Shown piece by piece: positions 18,534 through 25,949 of a DNA stretch of 64,000 bases; positions within the stretch are counted from its first letter, which is position 1, and every line of letters begins with the position of its first letter. Under the pieces are notes generated by a model that did not search any database, was not told the origin of the DNA, and was given only the letters and a program-made list of their open reading frames with translations. Source of the DNA: DASUKM01 sp036278735 (GTDB taxonomy: Bacteria; Acidobacteriota; Vicinamibacteria; Vicinamibacterales; 2-12-FULL-66-21); assembly GCA_036278735.1 (NCBI GenBank), contig DASUKM010000047.1:124001-188000 (forward strand), given 5' to 3'. The position numbers and the translations under genes were made by a program.

Positions 18534-19400
18534 ATGCGTATTCCGGTCAGGCTGCTGACCGTCGCGGCCGCCCTCCTGGCGATGGCCGCCTCCGGCTGCA
18601 GCAGGAAAGCCGATCGCCAACCGGCCGTCGCCACCCCGTCGCTCACGTTGAGTCGCGCGCGCGTCCCCATCGGCAGTCCGGTGACGCTCACGTACACGTT
18701 CCACGTCGCCCCCGACGCCCACATCGCGACGAACGACTACGTCTTCGTCCACATGGTCGATCCGCAAGGGGAGCAGATGTGGACCGACGACCACCTGCCG
18801 CCGACGCCGACGAGCCAGTGGAAGCCGGGTCAGACCGTTTCGTACAGCCGGACCGTGTTCGTTCCCAACTATCCGTACATCGGCCAGGCCAGCGTGCGGC
18901 TCGGTCTCTACGACCCGGCCACGGGCCAGCGGCTGCCGCTCGCCGCGACCGAGGTGAACCGTCGCGAGTACACGGTCGCCAGCTTCCAGGTGCTGCCGCA
19001 GTCCGAGAACCTCTACCTGGCATATAAGGATGGCTGGTACGCCCCGGAGTCGGATCCGAAGGACCCGACGCACGAGTGGCAGTGGACGGGCAAGACGGCC
19101 GTCCTCTCGTTTCAAAACCCGAAGAAGGACTGCACCTTCTACCTCCAGTACGACACCCGGACCGACCTCTTCAATCCGCCGCAGCAGGCCACGATTCGGG
19201 TGGGCGATGAGCAGGTCGCCGCCTTTGCGGCCGACGCGCGCAACCCGGCGCTGAAGACGTTCCCGATCAGCGCGGCCCAGCTCGGCTCGGCCCCCACCGA
19301 TGCGATCACGATTGCCGTCGACCGCACCTTTGCGCCAGGGGGCAACGATCCGCGGGAGCTGGGCATCCGGGTGTTCCACGCGTATCTCGCGCCGAAATAA
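18534..19400 (+). CDS. Hypothetical lipoprotein, 288 aa
   Basis: Starts at ATG 18534 with a lipoprotein signal (LLAMAASGCSRK). The mature part is predicted beta-rich, with two apparent domains: an Ig-like N-terminal half (RVPIGSPVTLTYTFHVAPD, VFVHMVDPQGEQMWTDDH) and a C-terminal half with FYLQYDTRTDLFNPPQQATI and ending ELGIRVFHAYLAPK. I do not recognise a named family. It is divergent from the BMC-H gene and followed after 80 bp by a lytic transglycosylase, suggesting an envelope role. Confidence 0.75.
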   Translation: MRIPVRLLTVAAALLAMAASGCSRKADRQPAVATPSLTLSRARVPIGSPVTLTYTFHVAPDAHIATNDYVFVHMVDPQGEQMWTDDHLPPTPTSQWKPGQTVSYSRTVFVPNYPYIGQASVRLGLYDPATGQRLPLAATEVNRREYTVASFQVLPQSENLYLAYKDGWYAPESDPKDPTHEWQWTGKTAVLSFQNPKKDCTFYLQYDTRTDLFNPPQQATIRVGDEQVAAFAADARNPALKTFPISAAQLGSAPTDAITIAVDRTFAPGGNDPRELGIRVFHAYLAPK

Positions 19401-19480
19401 CTGGAGTGTCCGGGAAGATACGGCTCCGGCCGGCCATCCTGGACGTCAGCCAGAGCCGGGTGATACGATCCGGCGTCTCA

Positions 19481-20152
19481 ATGAGAGTGCCTGGAACGGT
19501 CCCGCTCGTACTCCTCACGAGCCTGGCGGTCCTGACGACTGTCGCTCCGGCCTCCGCGGAGATCGTGTTCCTGGCCTCCGGCCGGACGCTGTCGGTCAAG
19601 CAGCACCGCGACGTCGGGGATTCGGTGATCCTCACGCTGCGCGACGGCGGCGAGGTGACGTGTAACAAAACCGTCATCGACCGGATCGTTCCCGACGAGG
19701 TCCCGCATCCCGACCCGGTCGCGGCCCAGGCGCCGCAGGCGGCACAGTCGCCCTCCGACGCCGCGTCGCTGCTCCAGTCCAAGCCCTACGGCGAGATCAT
19801 CATGTCGGTGGCGCAGGCCCACGGCGTCGATCCCCTGCTCGTCAGCGCGCTGATTCAGGTGGAATCGGGCTACAAGCCGCGCGCGCGCTCCCACAAGGGG
19901 GCGATGGGGCTGATGCAGATCATGCCGGCCACCGCGCGGGAGTACAACGTCCGGAACCCGTTCGATCCGAAAGCCAACATCGAGGCGGGCATCACCCACC
20001 TGAAGAGCTTGATCGACCGCTGGGGGGTCAAGCTTGGGCTCGCGGCGTACAACGCCGGCGAGGGGGCGGTCGAGAAATTCAACGGGATCCCGCCGTATCG
20101 CGAAACCCGGACCTACGTTTCCCGCATCCTGTCGCTCGCCGGATTGAAATAG
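19481..20152 (+). CDS. Small periplasmic lytic transglycosylase (SLT domain)
   Basis: Peptidoglycan lytic transglycosylase, 223 residues. Signal peptide (about 1-24, ending ASAE), a small N-terminal beta segment (IVFLASGRTLSVKQHRD, VTCNKTVIDRIV), then an SLT domain at about 100-220 with the catalytic Glu in ALIQVESGYKPRARS, followed by KGAMGLMQIMPATA and LAAYNAGEGAV. Because it lies immediately upstream of the secretion/pilus cluster, it may open the wall for that machine, as small transglycosylases often do; this is inference. Confidence 0.9.
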   Translation: MRVPGTVPLVLLTSLAVLTTVAPASAEIVFLASGRTLSVKQHRDVGDSVILTLRDGGEVTCNKTVIDRIVPDEVPHPDPVAAQAPQAAQSPSDAASLLQSKPYGEIIMSVAQAHGVDPLLVSALIQVESGYKPRARSHKGAMGLMQIMPATAREYNVRNPFDPKANIEAGITHLKSLIDRWGVKLGLAAYNAGEGAVEKFNGIPPYRETRTYVSRILSLAGLK

Positions 20153-20153
20153 C

Positions 20154-20175
20154 GCGGGAAGACCCGCCCTACAGC
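20154..20175 (-). repeat. Single copy of the 29-bp GTAGGGCGGGTC repeat
   Basis: Two bases after the transglycosylase stop codon; minus-strand reading CTGTAGGGCGGGTCTTCCCG. Same unit as the tandem array at 28615-28892. It forms a short G/C hairpin and could serve as a transcription end signal. Confidence 0.65.
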
Positions 20176-20236
20176 CAAGCGCCATCCCCCTCTGTCTAAA
20201 CAGGAGCAGGCCGCCGGGGAACCGGCGGGCGGGTGG

Positions 20237-20242
20237 TATAAT
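20237..20242 (+). promoter_or_regulatory. Candidate -10 box (TATAAT) for the secretion operon
   Basis: A perfect TATAAT preceded by GGTGG, in otherwise G/C-rich DNA 75 bp upstream of gspF. No good -35 box is found at 16-18 bp; a TTGACA-independent or activator-dependent promoter is possible. Confidence 0.45.
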
Positions 20243-20316
20243 TCACAGGACTCTCAGCGCCCTAATGTCCATTCGAACAAGATCTTGCGCGGAGCGGCAG
20301 GCGCGCCGGCGGTAGC

Positions 20317-21525
20317 ATGGAATTTCGCTGCAGGCTGGGGACCCCGGCGGGGGAAGTGATCGAGGGCGTCTACGCGGCCGACAACGAGGCGCGGCTGCGG
20401 CGGGATTTCGAAGACAAGGGGCTCTTCGTCCTGGATGTCCGCCGCTCGGGCGCGGCGGCGCTCAAAACGCTGGCGCTCCCGCGGCGGCGAAAGGTCGCCG
20501 GCCGCGAGTTCCTCGTGTTCAACCAGGAGCTCGCGACGCTGCTCAAGGCGGGCATGCCGCTGGTGCAATCCCTCGACATCCTGCGCCGCCGGATCACGCA
20601 CCCGGTGTTCAAGGAAGTCGTCGACGACGTCTACGAGCGCGTGCGGGCGGGGAGCGCCCTGTCGGAGGCATTCGACGCGCACGGGGGGCTGTTTCCCGGC
20701 GTCTACACGGCGTCGCTGCTCGCCGGCGAGAAGAGCGGCAACCTGGAGCAGGTGCTGCGCCGGTACGTGGGCTACGTGAAAGTGGTCGCCAGCGTGCGCC
20801 GGCGCACCGTCTCGGCGCTCGTCTATCCGCTGATCCTGCTGCTGATGTCGCTCGGCGTCGTCACGATTATCGTCGTGAAGGTGGTGCCGGAATTCGGCGC
20901 GTTCTACAACCAGTTCGGGCACGAGCTGCCCTGGTCGACCCGGATGATCGTCGGCGTCTCGGCGTTCGTGACGACCTATTTTCCGGTCATCCTGATTGGC
21001 GCGGCGGCAGCCGCGGGGGCCTTCTGGTACTGGGTGAAGCAGCCGGGGCAGCGCCGGCGGCTCGACCGCGCGATCCTGCGGGTGCCGGCGATCGGGCCGA
21101 TTGCGCAGAAATTCTCGACGTCGCAGGCCGCCCGGACGCTGGGCACGCTGCTCGGCGGCGGCATTCCGCTCGTGAACGCGCTCGACGTCTCGGCGCGCTC
21201 CTTGAGCAACCATTACATGGCGTCGGAGCTGACCTCGGCGGCGCAGCAGGTGCGGGAAGGGCGCGCGCTCGCCGCCGCCATGCAGGACAGCGGCGCCTTT
21301 GCCGACGTGGCCATCAAGATGGTCGAAGTCGGCGAATCGACGGGCGCGCTGCAGGAGATGCTGAACAGCCTCGCCGACTTCTACGACGAGGAGATTGACA
21401 CGAACCTCGGGCGGTTCGTCACGCTGGTCGAGCCGATTCTGCTGGTGATCATGGGGGTCATCATCGCGGGCCTGCTGCTCGCGCTCTACCTCCCGCTGTT
21501 CAACCTGTCGTCGGCGCTGAGCTGA
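20317..21525 (+). CDS. gspF: Type II secretion/type IV pilus inner-membrane platform protein (GspF/PilC)
   Basis: Polytopic inner-membrane platform that couples the cytoplasmic ATPase to pseudopilus assembly. Of its 402 residues, two homologous GspF domains are visible: about 65-190 (FNQELATLLKAGMPLVQSLD, LLAGEKSGNLEQVLRR) and about 270-390 (TLGTLLGGGIPLVNALDVSA, MVEVGESTGALQEMLNSLAD), each followed by membrane segments. It is the first gene of a tight cluster; gspE starts 17 bp after its stop. Confidence 0.95.
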   Translation: MEFRCRLGTPAGEVIEGVYAADNEARLRRDFEDKGLFVLDVRRSGAAALKTLALPRRRKVAGREFLVFNQELATLLKAGMPLVQSLDILRRRITHPVFKEVVDDVYERVRAGSALSEAFDAHGGLFPGVYTASLLAGEKSGNLEQVLRRYVGYVKVVASVRRRTVSALVYPLILLLMSLGVVTIIVVKVVPEFGAFYNQFGHELPWSTRMIVGVSAFVTTYFPVILIGAAAAAGAFWYWVKQPGQRRRLDRAILRVPAIGPIAQKFSTSQAARTLGTLLGGGIPLVNALDVSARSLSNHYMASELTSAAQQVREGRALAAAMQDSGAFADVAIKMVEVGESTGALQEMLNSLADFYDEEIDTNLGRFVTLVEPILLVIMGVIIAGLLLALYLPLFNLSSALS

Positions 21526-21542
21526 ACCGAAAAGATCTATTT

Positions 21543-23201
21543 ATGGACGTGAATACCCAGACCGCTCTCCCGGCCGCCGACATCTACGCGGGCACCGACG
21601 AGCCGACGGCGGCCGAACGGGCGGCCGAAGTGGCGCAGGCGCATCACCTGGCCGCGCGCTACCGGCTGCCGTTCATCGACGTCGGGCAGTTCCGGATCGA
21701 CCCGGAGCTGTTCCGCGCGATCCCGGCGGACCTGATGCTGCGCTATGGATTCGTGCCGTACCGGCGCGAAGGCCAGGCGCTCGCCATCGTCGTGTCCGAC
21801 CCGACCGATCTGCCGATGATCGACGAGCTGGCGATCCTGCTCGGGACGCCGATCAAGGTGACCGTCGGGACGCCGTCGTCGATTCAATCGATCCTGAAGA
21901 AGAGCGAAAGCTCGACCCGCGTGCTGGAAGAGGCGACCGAGAGCTTCCAGCTGCAGATCCTCCGCGAAGACGAGACGACCGGCGAGGACCAGCTCACCGT
22001 CGAGCGGTTGACGACCGACGCGAGCCCGGTGATCCGGCTCGTCGACACGACGATCTATACGGCCATCCAGCGGCGCGCGAGCGACATCCATATCGAGACG
22101 CAGGACGATGCGGTGCACGTGAAGTACCGGATCGACGGCGTGCTGCAGCCGGCGATGCGTCCGATCGACAAGCGGTTCCACAGCACGATCATCTCGCGCG
22201 TGAAGGTCATGGCGGAGCTGGACATCGCCGAGAAGCGCGTCCCGCAGGACGGCCGCTTCAAGCTGCGGCTGCCCGGCAAGACCATCGACTTCCGCGTCTC
22301 GATCATGCCGAGCGTGCACGGCGAGGACGCCGTCATCCGCATCCTCGACAAGGAATCGATCAGCGAGCAGTTCCACGAGCTGCGGCTCGACATCCTGGGC
22401 TTTCCCGAGAGCGAGCTGCGCCGGTTCCGGAAGTACATCGCGGAGCCGTACGGGATGGTGCTCGTCACCGGCCCGACGGGCAGCGGCAAGACGACGACGC
22501 TCTACGCGGCGCTGTCGGAGATCAAGACGATCGAAGACAAGATCATCACGATCGAGGACCCGGTCGAGTACCAGCTCAAGGGGATCACGCAGATCCCGAT
22601 CAACGAGAAGAAGGGGCTGACGTTCGCGCGCGGGCTGCGGTCGATCCTGCGGCACGACCCCGACAAGATCATGGTCGGCGAGATCCGCGACAACGAGACG
22701 GCGCAGATCGCGATCAACTCGGCGCTGACGGGCCATCTGGTGTTCACCACGGTGCACGCCAACAACGTCGTCGACGTGCTCGGGCGGTTCCTGAACATGG
22801 GGGTCGAGGCGTACCAGTTCGTGTCGGCGCTCAACTGCGTGCTGGCGCAGCGGCTGGTGCGGAACATCTGCGTGCACTGCAAGCGGCCGTCCGTGGTGAC
22901 GCGCGAGCAGCTCGTCGAGTCGGCGATCGACCCGGCGCTCGTCGACAGCGGCCTGTTCTTCGAGGGCAACGGCTGCATCGAGTGCGCGGGCACCGGGTAC
23001 AAGGGACGGACGGCGATCTGCGAGCTGCTCGACCTGACCGACAACATCCGCGAGATCATCCTGGCGCGGCGGCCGACCTCGGAGGTCAAGAAGGCGGCGC
23101 ACGAGGAGGGCATGCGGTCGCTGCGCGAGTCGGCCGTGGAGCGCGTGCTCGCCGGCGTGACGACGCTGCGCGAAATCAACAAGGTGACGTTCGTCGAATG
23201 A
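21543..23201 (+). CDS. gspE: Type II secretion/type IV pilus assembly ATPase (GspE/PilB)
   Basis: Hexameric ATPase powering extension of the pseudopilus. The 552-residue protein has an N-terminal MshEN/GspE-N region (about 20-150), Walker A GPTGSGKT at 310-317, the Asp box (IITIEDPVEYQL), Walker B (DKIMVGEIRDNETA), the His box (GHLVFTTVHANN), and a tetracysteine zinc motif (ICVHCK and GCIECAGTG) typical of assembly rather than retraction ATPases. No PilT-type retraction ATPase is in the window. Confidence 0.96.
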   Translation: MDVNTQTALPAADIYAGTDEPTAAERAAEVAQAHHLAARYRLPFIDVGQFRIDPELFRAIPADLMLRYGFVPYRREGQALAIVVSDPTDLPMIDELAILLGTPIKVTVGTPSSIQSILKKSESSTRVLEEATESFQLQILREDETTGEDQLTVERLTTDASPVIRLVDTTIYTAIQRRASDIHIETQDDAVHVKYRIDGVLQPAMRPIDKRFHSTIISRVKVMAELDIAEKRVPQDGRFKLRLPGKTIDFRVSIMPSVHGEDAVIRILDKESISEQFHELRLDILGFPESELRRFRKYIAEPYGMVLVTGPTGSGKTTTLYAALSEIKTIEDKIITIEDPVEYQLKGITQIPINEKKGLTFARGLRSILRHDPDKIMVGEIRDNETAQIAINSALTGHLVFTTVHANNVVDVLGRFLNMGVEAYQFVSALNCVLAQRLVRNICVHCKRPSVVTREQLVESAIDPALVDSGLFFEGNGCIECAGTGYKGRTAICELLDLTDNIREIILARRPTSEVKKAAHEEGMRSLRESAVERVLAGVTTLREINKVTFVE

Positions 23202-24175
23202 GCACCGGCTCGGGCCGGCTGCCGGCCTTCCTCGTCACCGCGCCCCCCGCCGTGGCGCTCGAGATCGCGTCCGACCGCGTGACGGCGGCGGCGGTGTCGG
23301 GTACCGGCGCCGGCCTCACGCTGGCGGCGCATGCGATCGAGCCGCTGCCGGCCGGGGCGGTGGTGCCCGCGCTCAACGCGACGAACATCCACGATGCGGC
23401 CAGCGTGACCGCCGCCGTGCGCTCCGTGCTCGCGCGGCTCGGCGTGCGGGCGCGGCGCGTCGCCCTCGTCGTCCCCGACATGGCCGCGAAGGTCTCGCTG
23501 CTCCGGTTCGAGAAGATCCCGCCGCGCGCGCAGGATCTGGAGCAGCTGATCAAGTGGCAGGTGCGAAAGGCGGCGCCGTTCAAACCGGAGGAGTCGCAGA
23601 TGTGCTGGCTCGACGGCGCCACGCTCGAAGGGGGCGCCCGCGAGTTCATCGTGCTGCTGGCGCGCGCCGACGTGATCCGCAGCTACGAGGCGGCCGTCGA
23701 GGCGGCCGGCGTCCAGCCGGGGATCGTGGACCTGGCGTCGTTCGACCTGATCAATGCGGCGCTGGCCACCGGCGCGCCGGCGGGCGACTGGCTGCTCGTC
23801 CACGTGGCCGCCGAGTACGCGACGCTGACGATCGTGCGCGGCCGCGACGTGATCTTCTTCCGCACGCGCCCGCGCGAGGCGGACGGCGACCTCGCGGAAC
23901 TCGTGCACCAGACGGCGATGTACTACGAAGATCGGCTCGGCGGCGCGGGGTTCGGGCGCGTCGTGCTCGCCGGCGCCGCGGGGCACGGCTCGGACGGGGG
24001 GGAGCGCGCCCGCCGCAATCTCGAAGAGCGCCTCGGGACGCGGGTCGAATCGCTCGACTTCCGCCAGGCCGCGGGGCTGCGCGATCGGATTGCCGCCGGT
24101 CCGGATCTGCTCGACGCGCTGGCGCCCGCCGTCGGCGTCCTGCTGCGCGACCGCGCGGCGGAACGGGTGGCCTGA
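23198..24175 (+). CDS. pilM: PilM-like actin-fold protein of the assembly platform
   Basis: The start overlaps the gspE stop (ATGA). The 325-residue product has a divergent actin-like/GspL-PilM fold: VALVVPDMAAKVSLLRFEKI and LEQLIKWQVRKAAPF are the conserved PilM landmarks, followed by a second subdomain (VAAEYATLTIVRGRDVIFFR). PilM binds the N-terminus of PilN at the cytoplasmic face. The pilM-N-O-P gene order that follows supports the call. Confidence 0.85.
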   Translation: MSTGSGRLPAFLVTAPPAVALEIASDRVTAAAVSGTGAGLTLAAHAIEPLPAGAVVPALNATNIHDAASVTAAVRSVLARLGVRARRVALVVPDMAAKVSLLRFEKIPPRAQDLEQLIKWQVRKAAPFKPEESQMCWLDGATLEGGAREFIVLLARADVIRSYEAAVEAAGVQPGIVDLASFDLINAALATGAPAGDWLLVHVAAEYATLTIVRGRDVIFFRTRPREADGDLAELVHQTAMYYEDRLGGAGFGRVVLAGAAGHGSDGGERARRNLEERLGTRVESLDFRQAAGLRDRIAAGPDLLDALAPAVGVLLRDRAAERVA

Positions 24176-24778
24176 GTGCTCCGCGCCAATCTTTCGACCC
24201 GTCCCTTCTACAACGAGCGGCTCGTGCACGCGGTGCTGGCGGTGGTGGCGATCGCGGTCGCGGCGGCGCTCGCCTTCGAGGCGGTCGCGATCGTGCGGCT
24301 GTCGCGGCAGAACACGGAGCTGTCGGCGGCGATTCAGCGCGACCGCGCCGACGCCGACCAGCTCGCCCGCCAGGCCGCCGAGACCCGCCGCCGGATCGAC
24401 AGCACCGATCTGCGGCAGGTCGCGTCGGCGGCGGCCGAAGCCAATGCGCTGATCCAGCAGCGGACGTTCTCGTGGACCGCCTTCTTCAACGACATCGAGC
24501 AGACGCTCCCCGAAAACGTGATGCTGCTGTCGGTCCGGCCCGACGTCCGCGACGAGGCGACGAAGGTCACGATGGAAGTGGTCGGCAAGCGGACGGAGGA
24601 CATCGAAGCGTTCATGCGGCAGCTCGAGAAGACCGGACACTTCCACGACGTGCTCCCGCCGAACGTGCAAGTCCTCGACGACGGGTCCGAACGGGTCACG
24701 CTGGTGGCCGCGTACACGCCGGCGGCCGAGGGGACGGCGAGGCCGGCGGCCGCCTCGACGCGGGAGCCGCGGCGATGA
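24176..24778 (+). CDS. pilN: PilN-like inner-membrane assembly protein
   Basis: Starts at a GTG directly abutting the pilM stop. The 200 residues begin with the PilN N-terminal motif (LRANLSTRPFYNERL) that docks into PilM, then one membrane segment (about 17-42), a coiled coil (45-90) and a ferredoxin-like periplasmic domain (FFNDIEQTLPENVMLLSVRP). Partner of the following PilO-like protein. Confidence 0.85.
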   Translation: MLRANLSTRPFYNERLVHAVLAVVAIAVAAALAFEAVAIVRLSRQNTELSAAIQRDRADADQLARQAAETRRRIDSTDLRQVASAAAEANALIQQRTFSWTAFFNDIEQTLPENVMLLSVRPDVRDEATKVTMEVVGKRTEDIEAFMRQLEKTGHFHDVLPPNVQVLDDGSERVTLVAAYTPAAEGTARPAAASTREPRR

Positions 24779-25350
24779 CGCTGACGCGCCGTATGTTCGT
24801 CGAGAAGCGCCGGATGGTGCTGCCGATCGTCGTCGGCGCGATCGCCGCCGCGCTGCTGTACGGGCTCGTCGTGTATCCGCTCGGCCGGACGGTGTCGGCC
24901 AACGAAGCCGCCGGGCGCGGGATGCGTGCCGCGCTGCGGTCGGCACGGCAGGATCAACTGGCCGCGCGTGCGCTCGTGACCGGCAAGAGCACGGCGCAGG
25001 ACGAGCTGCAGCAGTTCTATTCGAGCGTGCTGCCGGCCAACGAGGCGGAGGCCGTGCGGCTCACCTATCTGCGCGTCACCGAGATCGCGCGCGACTCGAA
25101 CGTACGGCACGAGCGGATCGTCAACGACGTGACCCGCAAGAAAGGGAGCCCGCTCGCCAAGCTGACGTCCACCTTCGTGCTGAGCGGCGACTACGAGGAC
25201 GTGCGGCGCTTCGTGTACGCCCTCGAGACGGCGCCCGAGTTCCTCGTGCTCGAGAACGTCGCCCTGTCCAACGCCGAACAGCAGCGCCAGGGCGGGCTCG
25301 CCGTCACGCTGCAGGTGGCCACCTATTTCCGCGCGGGCGATGGCAACTGA
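24775..25350 (+). CDS. pilO: PilO-like inner-membrane assembly protein
   Basis: ATGA overlap with the pilN stop. The 191 residues contain a short cytoplasmic start, one membrane segment (about 15-33), a helical stretch and a ferredoxin-like periplasmic domain (LTSTFVLSGDYEDVRRFVYA). The PilO/GspM-type role is assigned from size, topology and position between PilN and PilP; sequence identity in this family is low. Confidence 0.78.
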   Translation: MTLTRRMFVEKRRMVLPIVVGAIAAALLYGLVVYPLGRTVSANEAAGRGMRAALRSARQDQLAARALVTGKSTAQDELQQFYSSVLPANEAEAVRLTYLRVTEIARDSNVRHERIVNDVTRKKGSPLAKLTSTFVLSGDYEDVRRFVYALETAPEFLVLENVALSNAEQQRQGGLAVTLQVATYFRAGDGN

Positions 25351-25933
25351 GACGACCGCGCGCCAGGCCCCGCGGCGCTCGCTCCTGATTCTACTGGCCG
25401 TGGCGGTCGCCGCGCTGCTGGTGTTCTGGCTCTGGCCCTCGGCCGTGCTGGCCCCGGCGCCGTCTAACGGAACGAGGGGGCGTGCGGCCACGACGGCCAA
25501 GGGCGCGCCGGTCACCCCCGCGTCGCTGGTCGTGCGGCTCGATCGGTTGAAGCAGCCGCCGCCGCAGCCGGAGGATCTGGGACGCAATCCGTTCCGCTTC
25601 CAGCCCAAGCCGCCGCCGCCCGAGCCGGAGTCGAGCCACGAGCGGCCGCACGGGACGGGGGCGCGCATGACGCCGGGCGGGTCGCCGACCGGAACGATCG
25701 CCCCCGCGGGTCCGCCGGCCGCGCCGCCGATTCCGCTGAAATTCATCGGCACGCTCGACTCTCCGCAGGCGGGGCAGATCGCGGCGCTCAGCGACGGGCG
25801 GTTCGTGTATCACGGAAAAGAAGGGGATATCATCGAGGGCCGTTACCGAATCGTGAAGATCGGGGTCGAGTCGATTGTCATGGAGTACGTGGACGGCCGC
25901 GGGCGGCAGACGATTCCGCTGCGCGGACAGTAG
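25340..25933 (+). CDS. PilP/GspC-like periplasmic linker protein
   Basis: Overlaps the preceding gene by 11 bp. The 197 residues have an N-terminal membrane anchor (about 14-35), a long Pro-rich linker (QPPPQPED to PPPPEPESS, then a Gly/Pro stretch) and a C-terminal homology-region-like beta domain (PLKFIGTLDSPQAGQIAALS, then RYRIVKIGVESIVMEYVDGR). This fits PilP or GspC, which connects the inner-membrane complex to the secretin. The secretin gene follows directly. Confidence 0.75.
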   Translation: MATETTARQAPRRSLLILLAVAVAALLVFWLWPSAVLAPAPSNGTRGRAATTAKGAPVTPASLVVRLDRLKQPPPQPEDLGRNPFRFQPKPPPPEPESSHERPHGTGARMTPGGSPTGTIAPAGPPAAPPIPLKFIGTLDSPQAGQIAALSDGRFVYHGKEGDIIEGRYRIVKIGVESIVMEYVDGRGRQTIPLRGQ

Positions 25934-25949
25934 CGCCGAGGACCGCAGA